Source of the DNA: Chitinophagaceae bacterium
Lineage (GTDB): Bacteria; Bacteroidota; Bacteroidia; Chitinophagales; Chitinophagaceae
Direction of reading: 5' to 3'
DNA length: 64,000 bases
Assembly (NCBI GenBank): GCA_026415715.1
Contig: JAOAGO010000005.1
Location: 1 to 64,000, forward strand
Shown here: one piece after another, positions 29,999-39,534 of the stretch
Numbering within the stretch: position 1 is the stretch's first letter
Layout: each line of letters starts with the position of its first letter
Position numbers and translations under genes: made by a program
Notes under the pieces: generated by a model
The model's database searches: none
What the model was told of the DNA's origin: nothing
The model's input: only the letters and a program-made list of their open reading frames with translations

Positions 29999-31474
29999 AT
30001 GAGCAAAGAAATTACTCCCCGTTCTCAGGATTATTCTCAGTGGTATAATGATTTGGTTTTGAAAAGCGGGCTGGCTGACTATTCCGCCGTACGAGGATGC
30101 ATGGTAATAAAGCCCTATGGTTATGCATTATGGGAAAACATGAGAGATGCGCTGGACAAAATGTTTAAAGATACCGGTCATGTAAATGCCTATTTTCCGT
30201 TGTTTATTCCAAAAAGTTTTTTAAGTCGCGAAGCCGCTCATGTGGAAGGCTTTGCCAAAGAGTGTGCCGTGGTAACGCATTATCGCCTGAAAACGGATGA
30301 GAGCGGGAAAGAAGTTGTGGTTGATCCCGATGCGCGGCTGGAAGAAGAATTAATTGTGAGGCCTACTTCGGAAACCATCATCTGGAATACGTATAAAGAC
30401 TGGATACAAAGCCACCGCGATTTGCCTTTATTAATCAATCAATGGGCCAATGTGGTTCGTTGGGAAATGCGAACCCGATTGTTTTTGCGTACAGCCGAAT
30501 TTTTGTGGCAGGAAGGTCATACGGCGCATGCAACCCGCGAAGAAGCCCTGAAAGAAGCCGAGCTGATTTTGGATATTTATGCCCGTTTTGCTGAGGAATT
30601 TATGGCTTTGCCTGTTATAAAAGGCATTAAGACGCCAAATGAACGTTTTGCCGGTGCGGAAGAAACCTATTGTATTGAGGCTTTGATGCAGGATGGCAAG
30701 GCGCTGCAGGCCGGCACTTCTCATTTTCTGGGGCAAAATTTTGCCAAAGCATTTGATGTAAAATTTCTGAACAGGGAAAATAAACTGGAGTATGTATGGG
30801 CTACCAGTTGGGGCGTGAGTACCCGTTTGATAGGCGCTTTGGTGATGGCTCATGCCGACGATGACGGGCTGATACTTCCTCCGCGTCTGGCTCCGCTGCA
30901 GGTAGTCATTGTTCCGATATACAAGGGAGAAGAACAAAAAAATATGATAGATGAAAAAGCTGTTTCCATTTTGAATTCCTTAAAACAGGCCGGTATTCGT
31001 GCCAGATATGATGACAGCGACACAGCCAGACCGGGCTGGAAATTTGCCGAATACGAAATGAAAGGCGTACCGATACGTCTGGCTCTCGGAGCCAGAGATC
31101 TCCAGAATCAACTGATTGAACTTTCTAGAAGAGATACCCGTGAAAAATTTCAGATACCGATAGATAATATTGTTTCTGCAGTAAACGACTTTTTGGCTCA
31201 AATTCAACATTCTCTTTTTGAAAGAGCCAAAACGTTCAGAGACGGACATATTACCCCGGCCGATACCTGGGATGATTTTGAACGGATTCTGAACGAAAAA
31301 GGCGGATTTGTGTCGGCACATTGGGACGGAACAGCTGAAACGGAAGAGGCCATTAAGGAAAAAACAAAAGCAACCATACGGTGCATTCCGCTGAATCCTG
31401 TGGCGGAAAAAGGAAATTGCATACTTACCGGAAAACCATCAAATCAGCGGGTCTTATTTGCCAGAGCCTATTAA
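29999..31474 (+). CDS. proS: Proline--tRNA ligase (archaeal/eukaryotic-type ProS)
   Basis: [81 protein letters not shown]. Confidence 0.97.
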   Translation: MSKEITPRSQDYSQWYNDLVLKSGLADYSAVRGCMVIKPYGYALWENMRDALDKMFKDTGHVNAYFPLFIPKSFLSREAAHVEGFAKECAVVTHYRLKTDESGKEVVVDPDARLEEELIVRPTSETIIWNTYKDWIQSHRDLPLLINQWANVVRWEMRTRLFLRTAEFLWQEGHTAHATREEALKEAELILDIYARFAEEFMALPVIKGIKTPNERFAGAEETYCIEALMQDGKALQAGTSHFLGQNFAKAFDVKFLNRENKLEYVWATSWGVSTRLIGALVMAHADDDGLILPPRLAPLQVVIVPIYKGEEQKNMIDEKAVSILNSLKQAGIRARYDDSDTARPGWKFAEYEMKGVPIRLALGARDLQNQLIELSRRDTREKFQIPIDNIVSAVNDFLAQIQHSLFERAKTFRDGHITPADTWDDFERILNEKGGFVSAHWDGTAETEEAIKEKTKATIRCIPLNPVAEKGNCILTGKPSNQRVLFARAY

Positions 31475-31541
31475 TTTTTCGGATATGATTTTTATTTTAT
31501 AAAAAAATGATATATTTTTCCTGAAAAATAAAATATTTGTC

Positions 31542-31970
31542 ATGGAACCCCAAACAGAACAAAATCTTTTTGATATTCATTTTAACGAAAGCAGCACCAA
31601 TTATATCAAATCCATCAGTAACTGGACAAGAGTGCTTGCTATCTCCATTCTTTCTATAGCCGGACTGGTTCTGTTGCTTTTTATCATTATGGGGAAGCAA
31701 GTCATTGAACTGATAAGGGTTCAGACATTCAATGAGCAATATGAGGCAGCCGGGTTCTTTATCGGGGTATTACTTGTTTTGATTCTGATTTTAGGGTTAT
31801 GGCTTTACTTTTTAATTAAAGCATCTGTGTCATTTAAAAAAAGCCTGAGCTCTTCAAGCAACCAGGATCTGGCAGAAGGATTCAAACATCTTCGGAACTT
31901 TTTTATTCTTAATGTTATTATAGGCGCTTTGAATCTGATTACAAATCTTTTAGAATTGATTAATTTGTAA
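31542..31970 (+). CDS. Small membrane protein (DUF5362-like)
   Basis: Three to four TM segments; similar architecture to the next gene. Confidence 0.6.
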   Translation: MEPQTEQNLFDIHFNESSTNYIKSISNWTRVLAISILSIAGLVLLLFIIMGKQVIELIRVQTFNEQYEAAGFFIGVLLVLILILGLWLYFLIKASVSFKKSLSSSSNQDLAEGFKHLRNFFILNVIIGALNLITNLLELINL

Positions 31971-31980
31971 AACACATTTT

Positions 31981-32394
31981 ATGGAAACAAACAACCCCGG
32001 CAACCCCAATTCATTATTTAATCTGTCATTGGATCAGCAGGTCAAATCGAAACTTCAGGAATCAGCCCGATGGGGTGGTATTTTTGCATGGTTAAGTCTG
32101 ATTTCCATAACTCTGGGATTATTATCCGGTATATTTTTATTAAATAAAGTTGAAGGTAGTGTACGATCTGTGAATATTATCACAATAATTATTACGTTTT
32201 TTATTTTTGTTGTACTCTTTTATTATTTGAGAAAGTTTTCCCATCATACGTCGAAAGGACTTTCCTCAAATGATATTGACCGGATCAACGTAGGCTTATC
32301 AGGGCTTTCCACTTATTTTAAAATTATCGGTATTTTATTCATTCTTGTTTTGGTCTTGTTTTTTCTGAGTTTTTTAACGCTTTTATTTCAATAG
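31981..32394 (+). CDS. Small membrane protein (DUF5362-like), tandem paralog
   Basis: SARWGGIFAWLSLISITLGLLSGIF, C-terminal STYFKIIGILFILVLVLFFLSFL. Confidence 0.6.
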   Translation: METNNPGNPNSLFNLSLDQQVKSKLQESARWGGIFAWLSLISITLGLLSGIFLLNKVEGSVRSVNIITIIITFFIFVVLFYYLRKFSHHTSKGLSSNDIDRINVGLSGLSTYFKIIGILFILVLVLFFLSFLTLLFQ

Positions 32395-32433
32395 AACAGT
32401 TTACACGGCAAATCAGTTAAAGGAAAAAAATTA

Positions 32434-33225
32434 TCAATTTACTGAAAGATAATTGTAGTCTTTCAGGAGTGTTTCTAAAAATTCAAGATTGTTCATGTCT
32501 GTTTCAATTTTTAAATGCGTTTTAATCTTCTGTGCGGCTCTTTCGGCCAGTTCATAATCTCTTTTTTTTGATGCCGTTTCCAGAATACTTTTAATGGCAT
32601 TCATGTCTTTATCGCTGAGTTGCATGATCTGAGGAAAGCGAGGAGTATAATTTTCTTCCACTTCCTGAAATACGGTTTCCTCAATTTTTTGTTTCGTATT
32701 TACCTTTATCAGAATCGTTTTGGCCAAAATATCGCCGATGCGCTGCGATTTTCTTGTAGTCAGCACCAGAATGACATCCGTAAATAAAAAAATAAGTGCA
32801 GATAACATGGCAAACAGGGCCTCATAATTTTCTGAGGCTTTATCGCTTACCAGATATAGGAACAGAATTACAATCCACATATCCGAAATTCTGAGCAGCC
32901 AGCGTATCAGAAACTGGCTCAGCGAAGGCTTACCTCCCATTTCATCTACTACCCGTATGCCTGTTATTTTTTTTCCGAAACTCTGGCCGTTCATTGTTAT
33001 TTCCAGTAAAACATGGTAAAGCATGACCGGCAGTAAAAGAAGCAGAAAGAACCCGCCCAACGGATCATCAAAGTCATCAAATAATTTAAAAATTTCTATG
33101 GCCAGCCGCAGGTAAAAATACTGTATGATTACATCCGTAATCCAGGATAAAAAACGCTGATAAAATTCCGGAATCTCAAATTCCAGTTCAATATTAAACT
33201 GTGTGGGTACCTTAACAATGCCCAT
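32434..33225 (-). CDS. RDD family membrane protein
   Basis: YQRFLSWITDVIIQYFYLRL, GQSFGKKITGIRVVDEMGGKPSLSQFLIRWLLRI. Confidence 0.88.
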   Translation of the reverse strand: MGIVKVPTQFNIELEFEIPEFYQRFLSWITDVIIQYFYLRLAIEIFKLFDDFDDPLGGFFLLLLLPVMLYHVLLEITMNGQSFGKKITGIRVVDEMGGKPSLSQFLIRWLLRISDMWIVILFLYLVSDKASENYEALFAMLSALIFLFTDVILVLTTRKSQRIGDILAKTILIKVNTKQKIEETVFQEVEENYTPRFPQIMQLSDKDMNAIKSILETASKKRDYELAERAAQKIKTHLKIETDMNNLEFLETLLKDYNYLSVN

Positions 33226-33314
33226 ATAACATGCTAAGGCTTAAAATTACATTTTTTCACATTCAGGTGCATATTTTGCCGGCAAAGTGATTAATTTTCC
33301 GAAAATTTCAGTTC

Positions 33315-34280
33315 ATGCGGGAAGCCCTGTTTATCAAAAAAAATAAAGATCGGTGGCTCAAGGTGCAACATATGCCTCCGGAAGATCCGGATGAAATGGC
33401 TTCCGAGTTTATTCAGCTGCTGGATGATTTGTCCTATGCCAAATCATATTACCCTTCCGGAAAAGTAAGGCGCTATATTAATGCGCAGGCTTCTAAAATA
33501 TTTTTAACGATTTATAAAAACCGGAAAGAAGAAACATCCCGTATTGTCTCCTTTCTGAAATATGATCTGCCGTTGACAATCGGAAAACACCATGGCGCTG
33601 TTTTATTCTCTTTTTGCCTCTTTGTTATATTTTTTATCATCGGATTTTTTACCGCTTCAAAAGATGAAGATCTAATACGGCAAATTCTGGGCGACGGGTA
33701 TGTTAATATGACGATTCAGAATATTTCGTCCGGAAATCCGTTTGGCGTTTATGAAAACGGCGAACCTTTCTTTAACTGGTTGGGTTTTATGATTCACAAT
33801 ACCCGAATAGACCTCGCCATTTTTACCTCCGGAGTATTGCTGGCCATACCTTCTGTTTTCATACTGGCCAAAAATGCCATTATGGTGGGTGTATTTGATC
33901 AACTGTTTTACCAGTACGGTTACGGGTTGGACTTCTGGCTGGTTGTTTTTGTTCACGGCACCCTGGAAATGACGGCGCTTATTTTATCCGCTGCAGCGGC
34001 TTTTGTTCTGGTCAGAAGCTTTCTGCTTCCCGGTACAATACGACGGATAGACTCCGTAAAAACAGGCGCCAAAGACGGAGTAAAAATCATTATCGGAATT
34101 ATTCCCGTATCCGCTATGGCAGCTTTATTTGAAGCATTTATTACCAGATTATATAATGATGTGCCGGTACTTACCACAATGGTTTTTATTTTATCGGTAC
34201 TTTTTGTTATCTGGTATTTTATCATCTATCCTTTCCGGATGTTCAGAAGATTTTCATTACAAAGCAGGGAGGAGAACTAA
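33315..34280 (+). CDS. Stage II sporulation protein M (SpoIIM)-like integral membrane protein
   Basis: MREALFIKKNKDRWLKVQ, NTRIDLAIFTSGVLLAIPSVFILAKNAIMVG, VHGTLEMTALILSAAA. Confidence 0.88.
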   Translation: MREALFIKKNKDRWLKVQHMPPEDPDEMASEFIQLLDDLSYAKSYYPSGKVRRYINAQASKIFLTIYKNRKEETSRIVSFLKYDLPLTIGKHHGAVLFSFCLFVIFFIIGFFTASKDEDLIRQILGDGYVNMTIQNISSGNPFGVYENGEPFFNWLGFMIHNTRIDLAIFTSGVLLAIPSVFILAKNAIMVGVFDQLFYQYGYGLDFWLVVFVHGTLEMTALILSAAAAFVLVRSFLLPGTIRRIDSVKTGAKDGVKIIIGIIPVSAMAALFEAFITRLYNDVPVLTTMVFILSVLFVIWYFIIYPFRMFRRFSLQSREEN

Positions 34281-35153
34281 GTGAGTACTCAATTTCAAAA
34301 TAAACCTGATATCCGTTTATCATTCAAACCGGCATTGTTCTTAGTGTGGTTGATTATTGTATTTCCCACTAACGCTAAAGCTCAGAACTACGACACAACA
34401 ACTTCCCCGGATACATTAAACCTCTACACAACCCCCTCAGCGGACTCACTGGCTTACGAGGAGGAAAATGTTATTTCTGAAGTGGAAGAAGCGCAAGCTC
34501 TTGTAGAAGTACCCAACTTATTTGATACATTAAAAACCAAAAATACTTTTCCTGAAAAGGGAAAAGCTTTGGAAGAGCGCTATAAAACCGGCCTTAAGCG
34601 TGATCCTGATTTCTGGTATGCAGATTCCGCGTTTCATAAAACAATAACAAAGGTTGATTTACAGCCTTATGAGCCAGCTGAGAAAAAAAAGTGGAAAAAG
34701 GATCTGCTCATGGCGATCATCATCGTTACCTTTTTTATTTTACTTTGGATTTATCTCAAAGAAACCCGCTCAGGCCTCTTTGCAAAGCCAAACCGCGAAT
34801 TAAAAAATGAGGCAACCGACGAGGAATGGGAAGAAAAAGATTTGTTCTCCATTCCGTATGAAAAGGTAATACATAAAGCGCTTAACGAAAAAAATTACAG
34901 GCTGGCCATTCGTTATCAGTTTCTCAAAGCGCTGAAAGGGATTTCTGAAGCCGGAGTAATAAAATTTCGCGCCGATAAAACCAATACTGCCTGTTTATTT
35001 GAATTAATCAATACAACATATTATGAACCCTTCGGGAAATTACTGCGTTATTACGAATATGTGTGGTACGGAAATCTGGACATATCCGAAGAAATATACC
35101 TTAAATTGGAAAATGCATTTAAACAGTTTTTTCAGATGCTGAACAGGGCATGA
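34281..35153 (+). CDS. DUF4129-like protein
   Basis: Single TM mid-protein; conserved gene position; C-terminal ALNEKNYRLAIRYQFLKALKGI. Confidence 0.65.
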   Translation: MSTQFQNKPDIRLSFKPALFLVWLIIVFPTNAKAQNYDTTTSPDTLNLYTTPSADSLAYEEENVISEVEEAQALVEVPNLFDTLKTKNTFPEKGKALEERYKTGLKRDPDFWYADSAFHKTITKVDLQPYEPAEKKKWKKDLLMAIIIVTFFILLWIYLKETRSGLFAKPNRELKNEATDEEWEEKDLFSIPYEKVIHKALNEKNYRLAIRYQFLKALKGISEAGVIKFRADKTNTACLFELINTTYYEPFGKLLRYYEYVWYGNLDISEEIYLKLENAFKQFFQMLNRA

Positions 35154-36373
35154 ATAAAATAACACCATATATTTCTTTGGGGATCATTCTGACCGGACTG
35201 GTTTTACTTGTGGCTTCAGAAAAAAAATCTTCAAAACTTTTTTTTGACAACAGGGTCACGTTAAACCGGAATCAGAAAATTCCTTACGGTACATGGGTGG
35301 CTTTTCATTCGCTGCCGCATTTATTTCCCGAAGCTACCCTGCAGATAAACCGAATGCAGTTAGAAAAATGTAAATGGCTGGATGAAGATTCTTCCGGACA
35401 GGTTTTCTTTATTCTGACGAAAAAATTTAATGCCGGTATTGATGAAATGAACCGACTGATAAATTGGGTAAGAAGGGGAAACGATGTGTTCATCAGCGCT
35501 TTTCACTTTTCGGAAGAAGCAAAAAAAATTTTTCGGATTGATGAGAAGTATTCATTCGGTGTTGTAGAGTTTCTTGACATACATAACCCGGAAGACAGTC
35601 TGACACTTTCGTTACAATACCCGGAAAAAAAGAAATATATATATCCCGGAAAAAAATTAGAAAATGTTTTTACCAAAACAGATGAGCTTATTTCCTCGGT
35701 ACTGGGGTATTCGTCTTCCGATATGCCAAATTTCATTTCTTTAAAAGCGGGTGCGGGTCATGTGTATGTGCACCTTAGCCCCATGGCTTTTACCAATTAC
35801 TTTATACTTCACAAAAAAAACCTGGAGTATTATGAAAAGATTATGTCATTGTTTCAGCCCGCTCCGCGAAAAATTATATGGGATGAGTATTTTCTGAATG
35901 CGCCCAAAGCCAATTCCCGCCGGCGTAACTCAGGATCATTAACGGTATTATTTCGGTTTCCGGGTTTAAAGGCAGCCTTTTTTTCCGCTCTGCTTGGGCT
36001 TTTACTATATCTTTTGATGGAGGCGCGAAGACGGCAGCGATATATTCCAGTTATACAAAAACCAAGAAATGACTCGCTGGAATTTGTAAAAACCATAGGA
36101 AGGCTTTACTTTGAACGAGGCGATCACAGAAATCTCGCTCACAAAATGATTACCTACTTTCTGGAACATGTGCGTAACCGTTATAAAATTTCTACCGGAC
36201 AGCTGGATGATGAATTTATAAAAAAACTGCATTTCAAATCGGGAGTCGGAGAAGAAGAAATCCGAAATATTGTTAATCAGATCAATGCGGTTTCTGATTC
36301 AACACAATTCACAGCCGATCATTTGTTTTCGCTTTATAAAAGCATACAGGAATTTTATAAAAAAACATTCTGA
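35150..36373 (+). CDS. DUF4350-like protein
   Basis: N-terminal TM, GNDVFISAFHFSEE, C-terminal TM then a helical domain; 4-nt overlap with upstream gene. Confidence 0.7.
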   Translation: MNKITPYISLGIILTGLVLLVASEKKSSKLFFDNRVTLNRNQKIPYGTWVAFHSLPHLFPEATLQINRMQLEKCKWLDEDSSGQVFFILTKKFNAGIDEMNRLINWVRRGNDVFISAFHFSEEAKKIFRIDEKYSFGVVEFLDIHNPEDSLTLSLQYPEKKKYIYPGKKLENVFTKTDELISSVLGYSSSDMPNFISLKAGAGHVYVHLSPMAFTNYFILHKKNLEYYEKIMSLFQPAPRKIIWDEYFLNAPKANSRRRNSGSLTVLFRFPGLKAAFFSALLGLLLYLLMEARRRQRYIPVIQKPRNDSLEFVKTIGRLYFERGDHRNLAHKMITYFLEHVRNRYKISTGQLDDEFIKKLHFKSGVGEEEIRNIVNQINAVSDSTQFTADHLFSLYKSIQEFYKKTF

Positions 36374-36395
36374 ATTCAGAGCCTAAAATAAAATT

Positions 36396-37373
36396 ATGGA
36401 AGAAACATTTTTTGAAAACCGAACCGATCTGACTGACCTTCATCAGGCCGTTCAGTCAATACAACAGGAAATCCGCAGAATTATTGTAGGCCAGGACGAG
36501 ATGATTCGGCTTATTATTACAGCGCTGCTGGCCGACGGTCATGTGTTGATAGAAGGCGTACCCGGGGTAGCTAAAACATTAACGGCGAAATTAGTGGCCC
36601 GTTGCGTTGACTCTCAGTTTTCCAGAATACAATTTACGCCCGACCTTATGCCGTCCGATGTGCTGGGCACTCCGGTATTTCATCCGAAAGAAGCCGTATT
36701 TGAATTTAAAAAAGGGCCGGTGTTTAGTAATATTGTATTGGTTGATGAAGTAAACCGTGCTCCTGCAAAAACCCAATCGGCGCTGCTTGAAGTTATGGAA
36801 GAACGACAGGCTACCATAGACGGAAAAACATACCCGATGCCCATGCCGTTTATGGTCATTGCCACGCAAAATCCGGTAGAACATGAAGGAACATATCGCT
36901 TGCCGGAAGCGCAGCTTGATCGCTTTCTCTTTAAAATCATGGTTCCGTACCCTTCAGAAGAGGAAGAGACCCAGATTTTATCACGATTTCATGAACTGGG
37001 AAATGAATCGCCGCTGGATGTCATCAAACCGGCTTTGACGGCCCAACAGATTATTTCGTTAAGACAAAAGATTAAAACGCTCATTATAGAAGAAAAGCTG
37101 ATTCAATTTATTGCCCGGCTCGTCCATCAAACCAGAAATCACAAATCGGTATATCTGGGAGCTTCGCCCAGAGCCTCTCTGGCACTGATGAATGCCGCAA
37201 AAGCCAACGCAGCACTTTCGGGAAGAGATTTTGTAACTCCGGATGATATTTTATTGGTAACTGCACCTGTTTTAAGACACCGGATTGTGCTTTCTCCGGA
37301 TAAGGAAATGGAAGGAGTTTCCGAAGATGATGTCATCAAACAAATACTTCAGGCTATGGAAGTTCCCCGTTAA
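36396..37373 (+). CDS. MoxR family AAA+ ATPase
   Basis: GVPGVAKTLTAKLVAR Walker A, FTPDLMPSDVLGT, LVDEVNRAPAKTQSALLEVMEERQ, FMVIATQNPVEHEGTYRLPEAQLDRF. Confidence 0.96.
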   Translation: MEETFFENRTDLTDLHQAVQSIQQEIRRIIVGQDEMIRLIITALLADGHVLIEGVPGVAKTLTAKLVARCVDSQFSRIQFTPDLMPSDVLGTPVFHPKEAVFEFKKGPVFSNIVLVDEVNRAPAKTQSALLEVMEERQATIDGKTYPMPMPFMVIATQNPVEHEGTYRLPEAQLDRFLFKIMVPYPSEEEETQILSRFHELGNESPLDVIKPALTAQQIISLRQKIKTLIIEEKLIQFIARLVHQTRNHKSVYLGASPRASLALMNAAKANAALSGRDFVTPDDILLVTAPVLRHRIVLSPDKEMEGVSEDDVIKQILQAMEVPR

Positions 37374-37468
37374 CAAAAAAATACGTTAAGGCAGGAAGAT
37401 TTTCAAAATTCATTTTTTATAGTTTTTAGTTAATTATTCTGGTCATTCGTCAGCATGTTAAATTACCC

Positions 37469-38797
37469 GTGATGATTTTAAGTTTCTTTCTGAATAAAAA
37501 AGTTTACTTTTTCATTACCGCTATTGTTCTGGTTTTTGTGGCAAGTTATTTTTACGAACCACTGTATTCTACGGGCTTTGTTCTTTGGGGTATGCTGGGT
37601 GTTGCCATTCTTATTGATATCGTTTCTTTGTATTCGGTAAAAAAAGGTTTCGGTGCACAACGAATCGTGGCAGAACGGTTTAGTCTGGGCGATGAAAATA
37701 AAGTAATTCTTGAACTGAAAAACAACTACCCGTTTGCAATTAAAGCCACTGTCATTGATGAAATTCCTTTTCAGTTTCAGTACAGAAACTGGAAACGAAA
37801 AATTAAAATTGATGGTACAGGCTCTTACAGCCTGATTTATATGCTTACTCCCAAAACAAGGGGACTTTATGTTTTTCATGACATCAATGTGTATTGTCAT
37901 GGTCCGTTAGGACTGGTGCAACGTCGGTACATTTTTCCGCAGAAACAAAATATCAAGGTATATCCTTCATTTATTCAAATGCGGAGATACCGCTTGCTGG
38001 CAGTAAGCAACCGCCTGCAGGAAGCCGGTATAAAAAAAATACGAAGGTTAGGCCATAGTATGGAATTTGAACAAATTAAAGATTATGTAAGAGGCGATGA
38101 CTACCGGACGGTTAACTGGAAGGCCACAGCCCGTAAAGGCTCTCTGATGGTGAATAATTATACGGATGAGAGAAGCCAGCAGATTTATTGCCTGATTAAT
38201 AAAGGACGTCTGATGAAGATGCCATTCGGAGGAATGACCCTGCTTGATTATGCCATCAATGCCAGTCTGGTATTGTTAAACGTAGCCCTCATTAAACAGG
38301 ATAAAGCCGGACTGATTACATTTGAAAAAAATGTTGATACTTTTCTGGCAGCAGACAAAAAACCGGCTCAGATAAATAAAATTCTCGAAGCCTTGTATCG
38401 TCAAAATACTGAATTTGCAGAGCCGGATTTTGAAAAATTATTTTCTCTGATCCGAAGCCGTATCACTCACCGTAGTTTGTTTGTATTATTTACCAACTTT
38501 GAATCGTTAGAAGGCTTGCAGCGTCATTTGCCTGCCTTACGAAAAATGGCGCAGTACCACTTATTAATGGTTGTATTTTTTGAAAATACGGAACTCCGGC
38601 AGCTTACAAACCAGAAAGTGAAATCGCTGGAAGATTTATATCTGAAAACCATTGCCGATAAGTTTGTGTACGAAAAAAAACGAATTGTAAAAGAGTTGCA
38701 CAAAAACGGAATTCCTGCCGTGCTTACCCCGCCGGAGTTGCTTACGGTCAATACCTTGAATAAATATCTTGAACTGAAAAACCGCTTATTTATTTAA
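37469..38797 (+). CDS. DUF58 domain protein
   Basis: N-terminal TM pair; EFEQIKDYVRGDDYRTVNWKATARKGSLMVNNYTDERSQQIY DUF58 signature. Confidence 0.93.
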   Translation: MMILSFFLNKKVYFFITAIVLVFVASYFYEPLYSTGFVLWGMLGVAILIDIVSLYSVKKGFGAQRIVAERFSLGDENKVILELKNNYPFAIKATVIDEIPFQFQYRNWKRKIKIDGTGSYSLIYMLTPKTRGLYVFHDINVYCHGPLGLVQRRYIFPQKQNIKVYPSFIQMRRYRLLAVSNRLQEAGIKKIRRLGHSMEFEQIKDYVRGDDYRTVNWKATARKGSLMVNNYTDERSQQIYCLINKGRLMKMPFGGMTLLDYAINASLVLLNVALIKQDKAGLITFEKNVDTFLAADKKPAQINKILEALYRQNTEFAEPDFEKLFSLIRSRITHRSLFVLFTNFESLEGLQRHLPALRKMAQYHLLMVVFFENTELRQLTNQKVKSLEDLYLKTIADKFVYEKKRIVKELHKNGIPAVLTPPELLTVNTLNKYLELKNRLFI

Positions 38798-38814
38798 AAA
38801 AAGCTTCGGTCAAT

Positions 38815-38822
38815 TAGCTTTG
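38815..38822 (+). promoter_or_regulatory. Candidate -7 box (TAGCTTTG) upstream of truB
   Basis: TAnnTTTG match 17 nt before the TTG start. Confidence 0.4.
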
Positions 38823-38838
38823 CCAAAAAATATTCGTT

Positions 38839-39534
38839 TTGAAGACTGAATTAAATAAGTGGGAAGCGGGCAGCATTTTGCTGATTGATAAGCCCTACGG
38901 CTGGACTTCTTTTGACATAATCCGAAAAATAAGGAAGCTCATCAATATACGCAAAGTGGGACATGCAGGAACACTTGACCCTTTGGCAACCGGCCTGCTC
39001 ATTGTGTGCACGGGAAAAATGACAAAACGAATTCAGGAATTTATGTCACTGGAAAAAGAATATCAGGGAATATTCACTCTGGGCGCCACCACGCCAACCT
39101 ACGATTTGGAAAGCAGTCCCGAAAACTTTACGCCAACGGATAACATAACAAGGGATTTTATTTTACAAACCGCTCAAACATTCATAGGTGATCAACTTCA
39201 GTTGCCGCCTGCACATTCCGCCGTAAAAGTTAAAGGAAAGCGTCTGTATGAGTTGGCCAGAGCCGGAATAGCCGTACAAGGCTCTCCGCGTAAAATACGG
39301 ATTGATGAATTTGACATCGGAAAAATTGAAATGCCCGAAGTGCACTTCAGGGTGGTTTGTTCTTCGGGAACCTATATCAGAAGCCTGGCTCACGATTTTG
39401 GAAAAGCGCTGGGCTGCGGAGCTTACCTGAGTGCACTGTGTCGTACCCGCATCGGCTCGTATCGGCTTGAAGATGCTTTTTCTCTTGATCAACTGGAAGA
39501 TGAGATTCGCAAAGATTACAACACAAAAGGATAG
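38839..39534 (+). CDS. truB: tRNA pseudouridine(55) synthase TruB
   Basis: LLIDKPYGWTSFDIIRKIR, KVGHAGTLDPLATGLLIVCTGK, PPAHSAVKVKGKRLYELAR; TTG start. Confidence 0.97.
   Translation: MKTELNKWEAGSILLIDKPYGWTSFDIIRKIRKLINIRKVGHAGTLDPLATGLLIVCTGKMTKRIQEFMSLEKEYQGIFTLGATTPTYDLESSPENFTPTDNITRDFILQTAQTFIGDQLQLPPAHSAVKVKGKRLYELARAGIAVQGSPRKIRIDEFDIGKIEMPEVHFRVVCSSGTYIRSLAHDFGKALGCGAYLSALCRTRIGSYRLEDAFSLDQLEDEIRKDYNTKG

Noticed and set aside
33315-34280. Evidence of endospore formation from a SpoIIM homolog
   Set aside because: SpoIIM-family membrane proteins are widespread in non-spore-formers and this one sits in the MoxR/DUF58 cluster.
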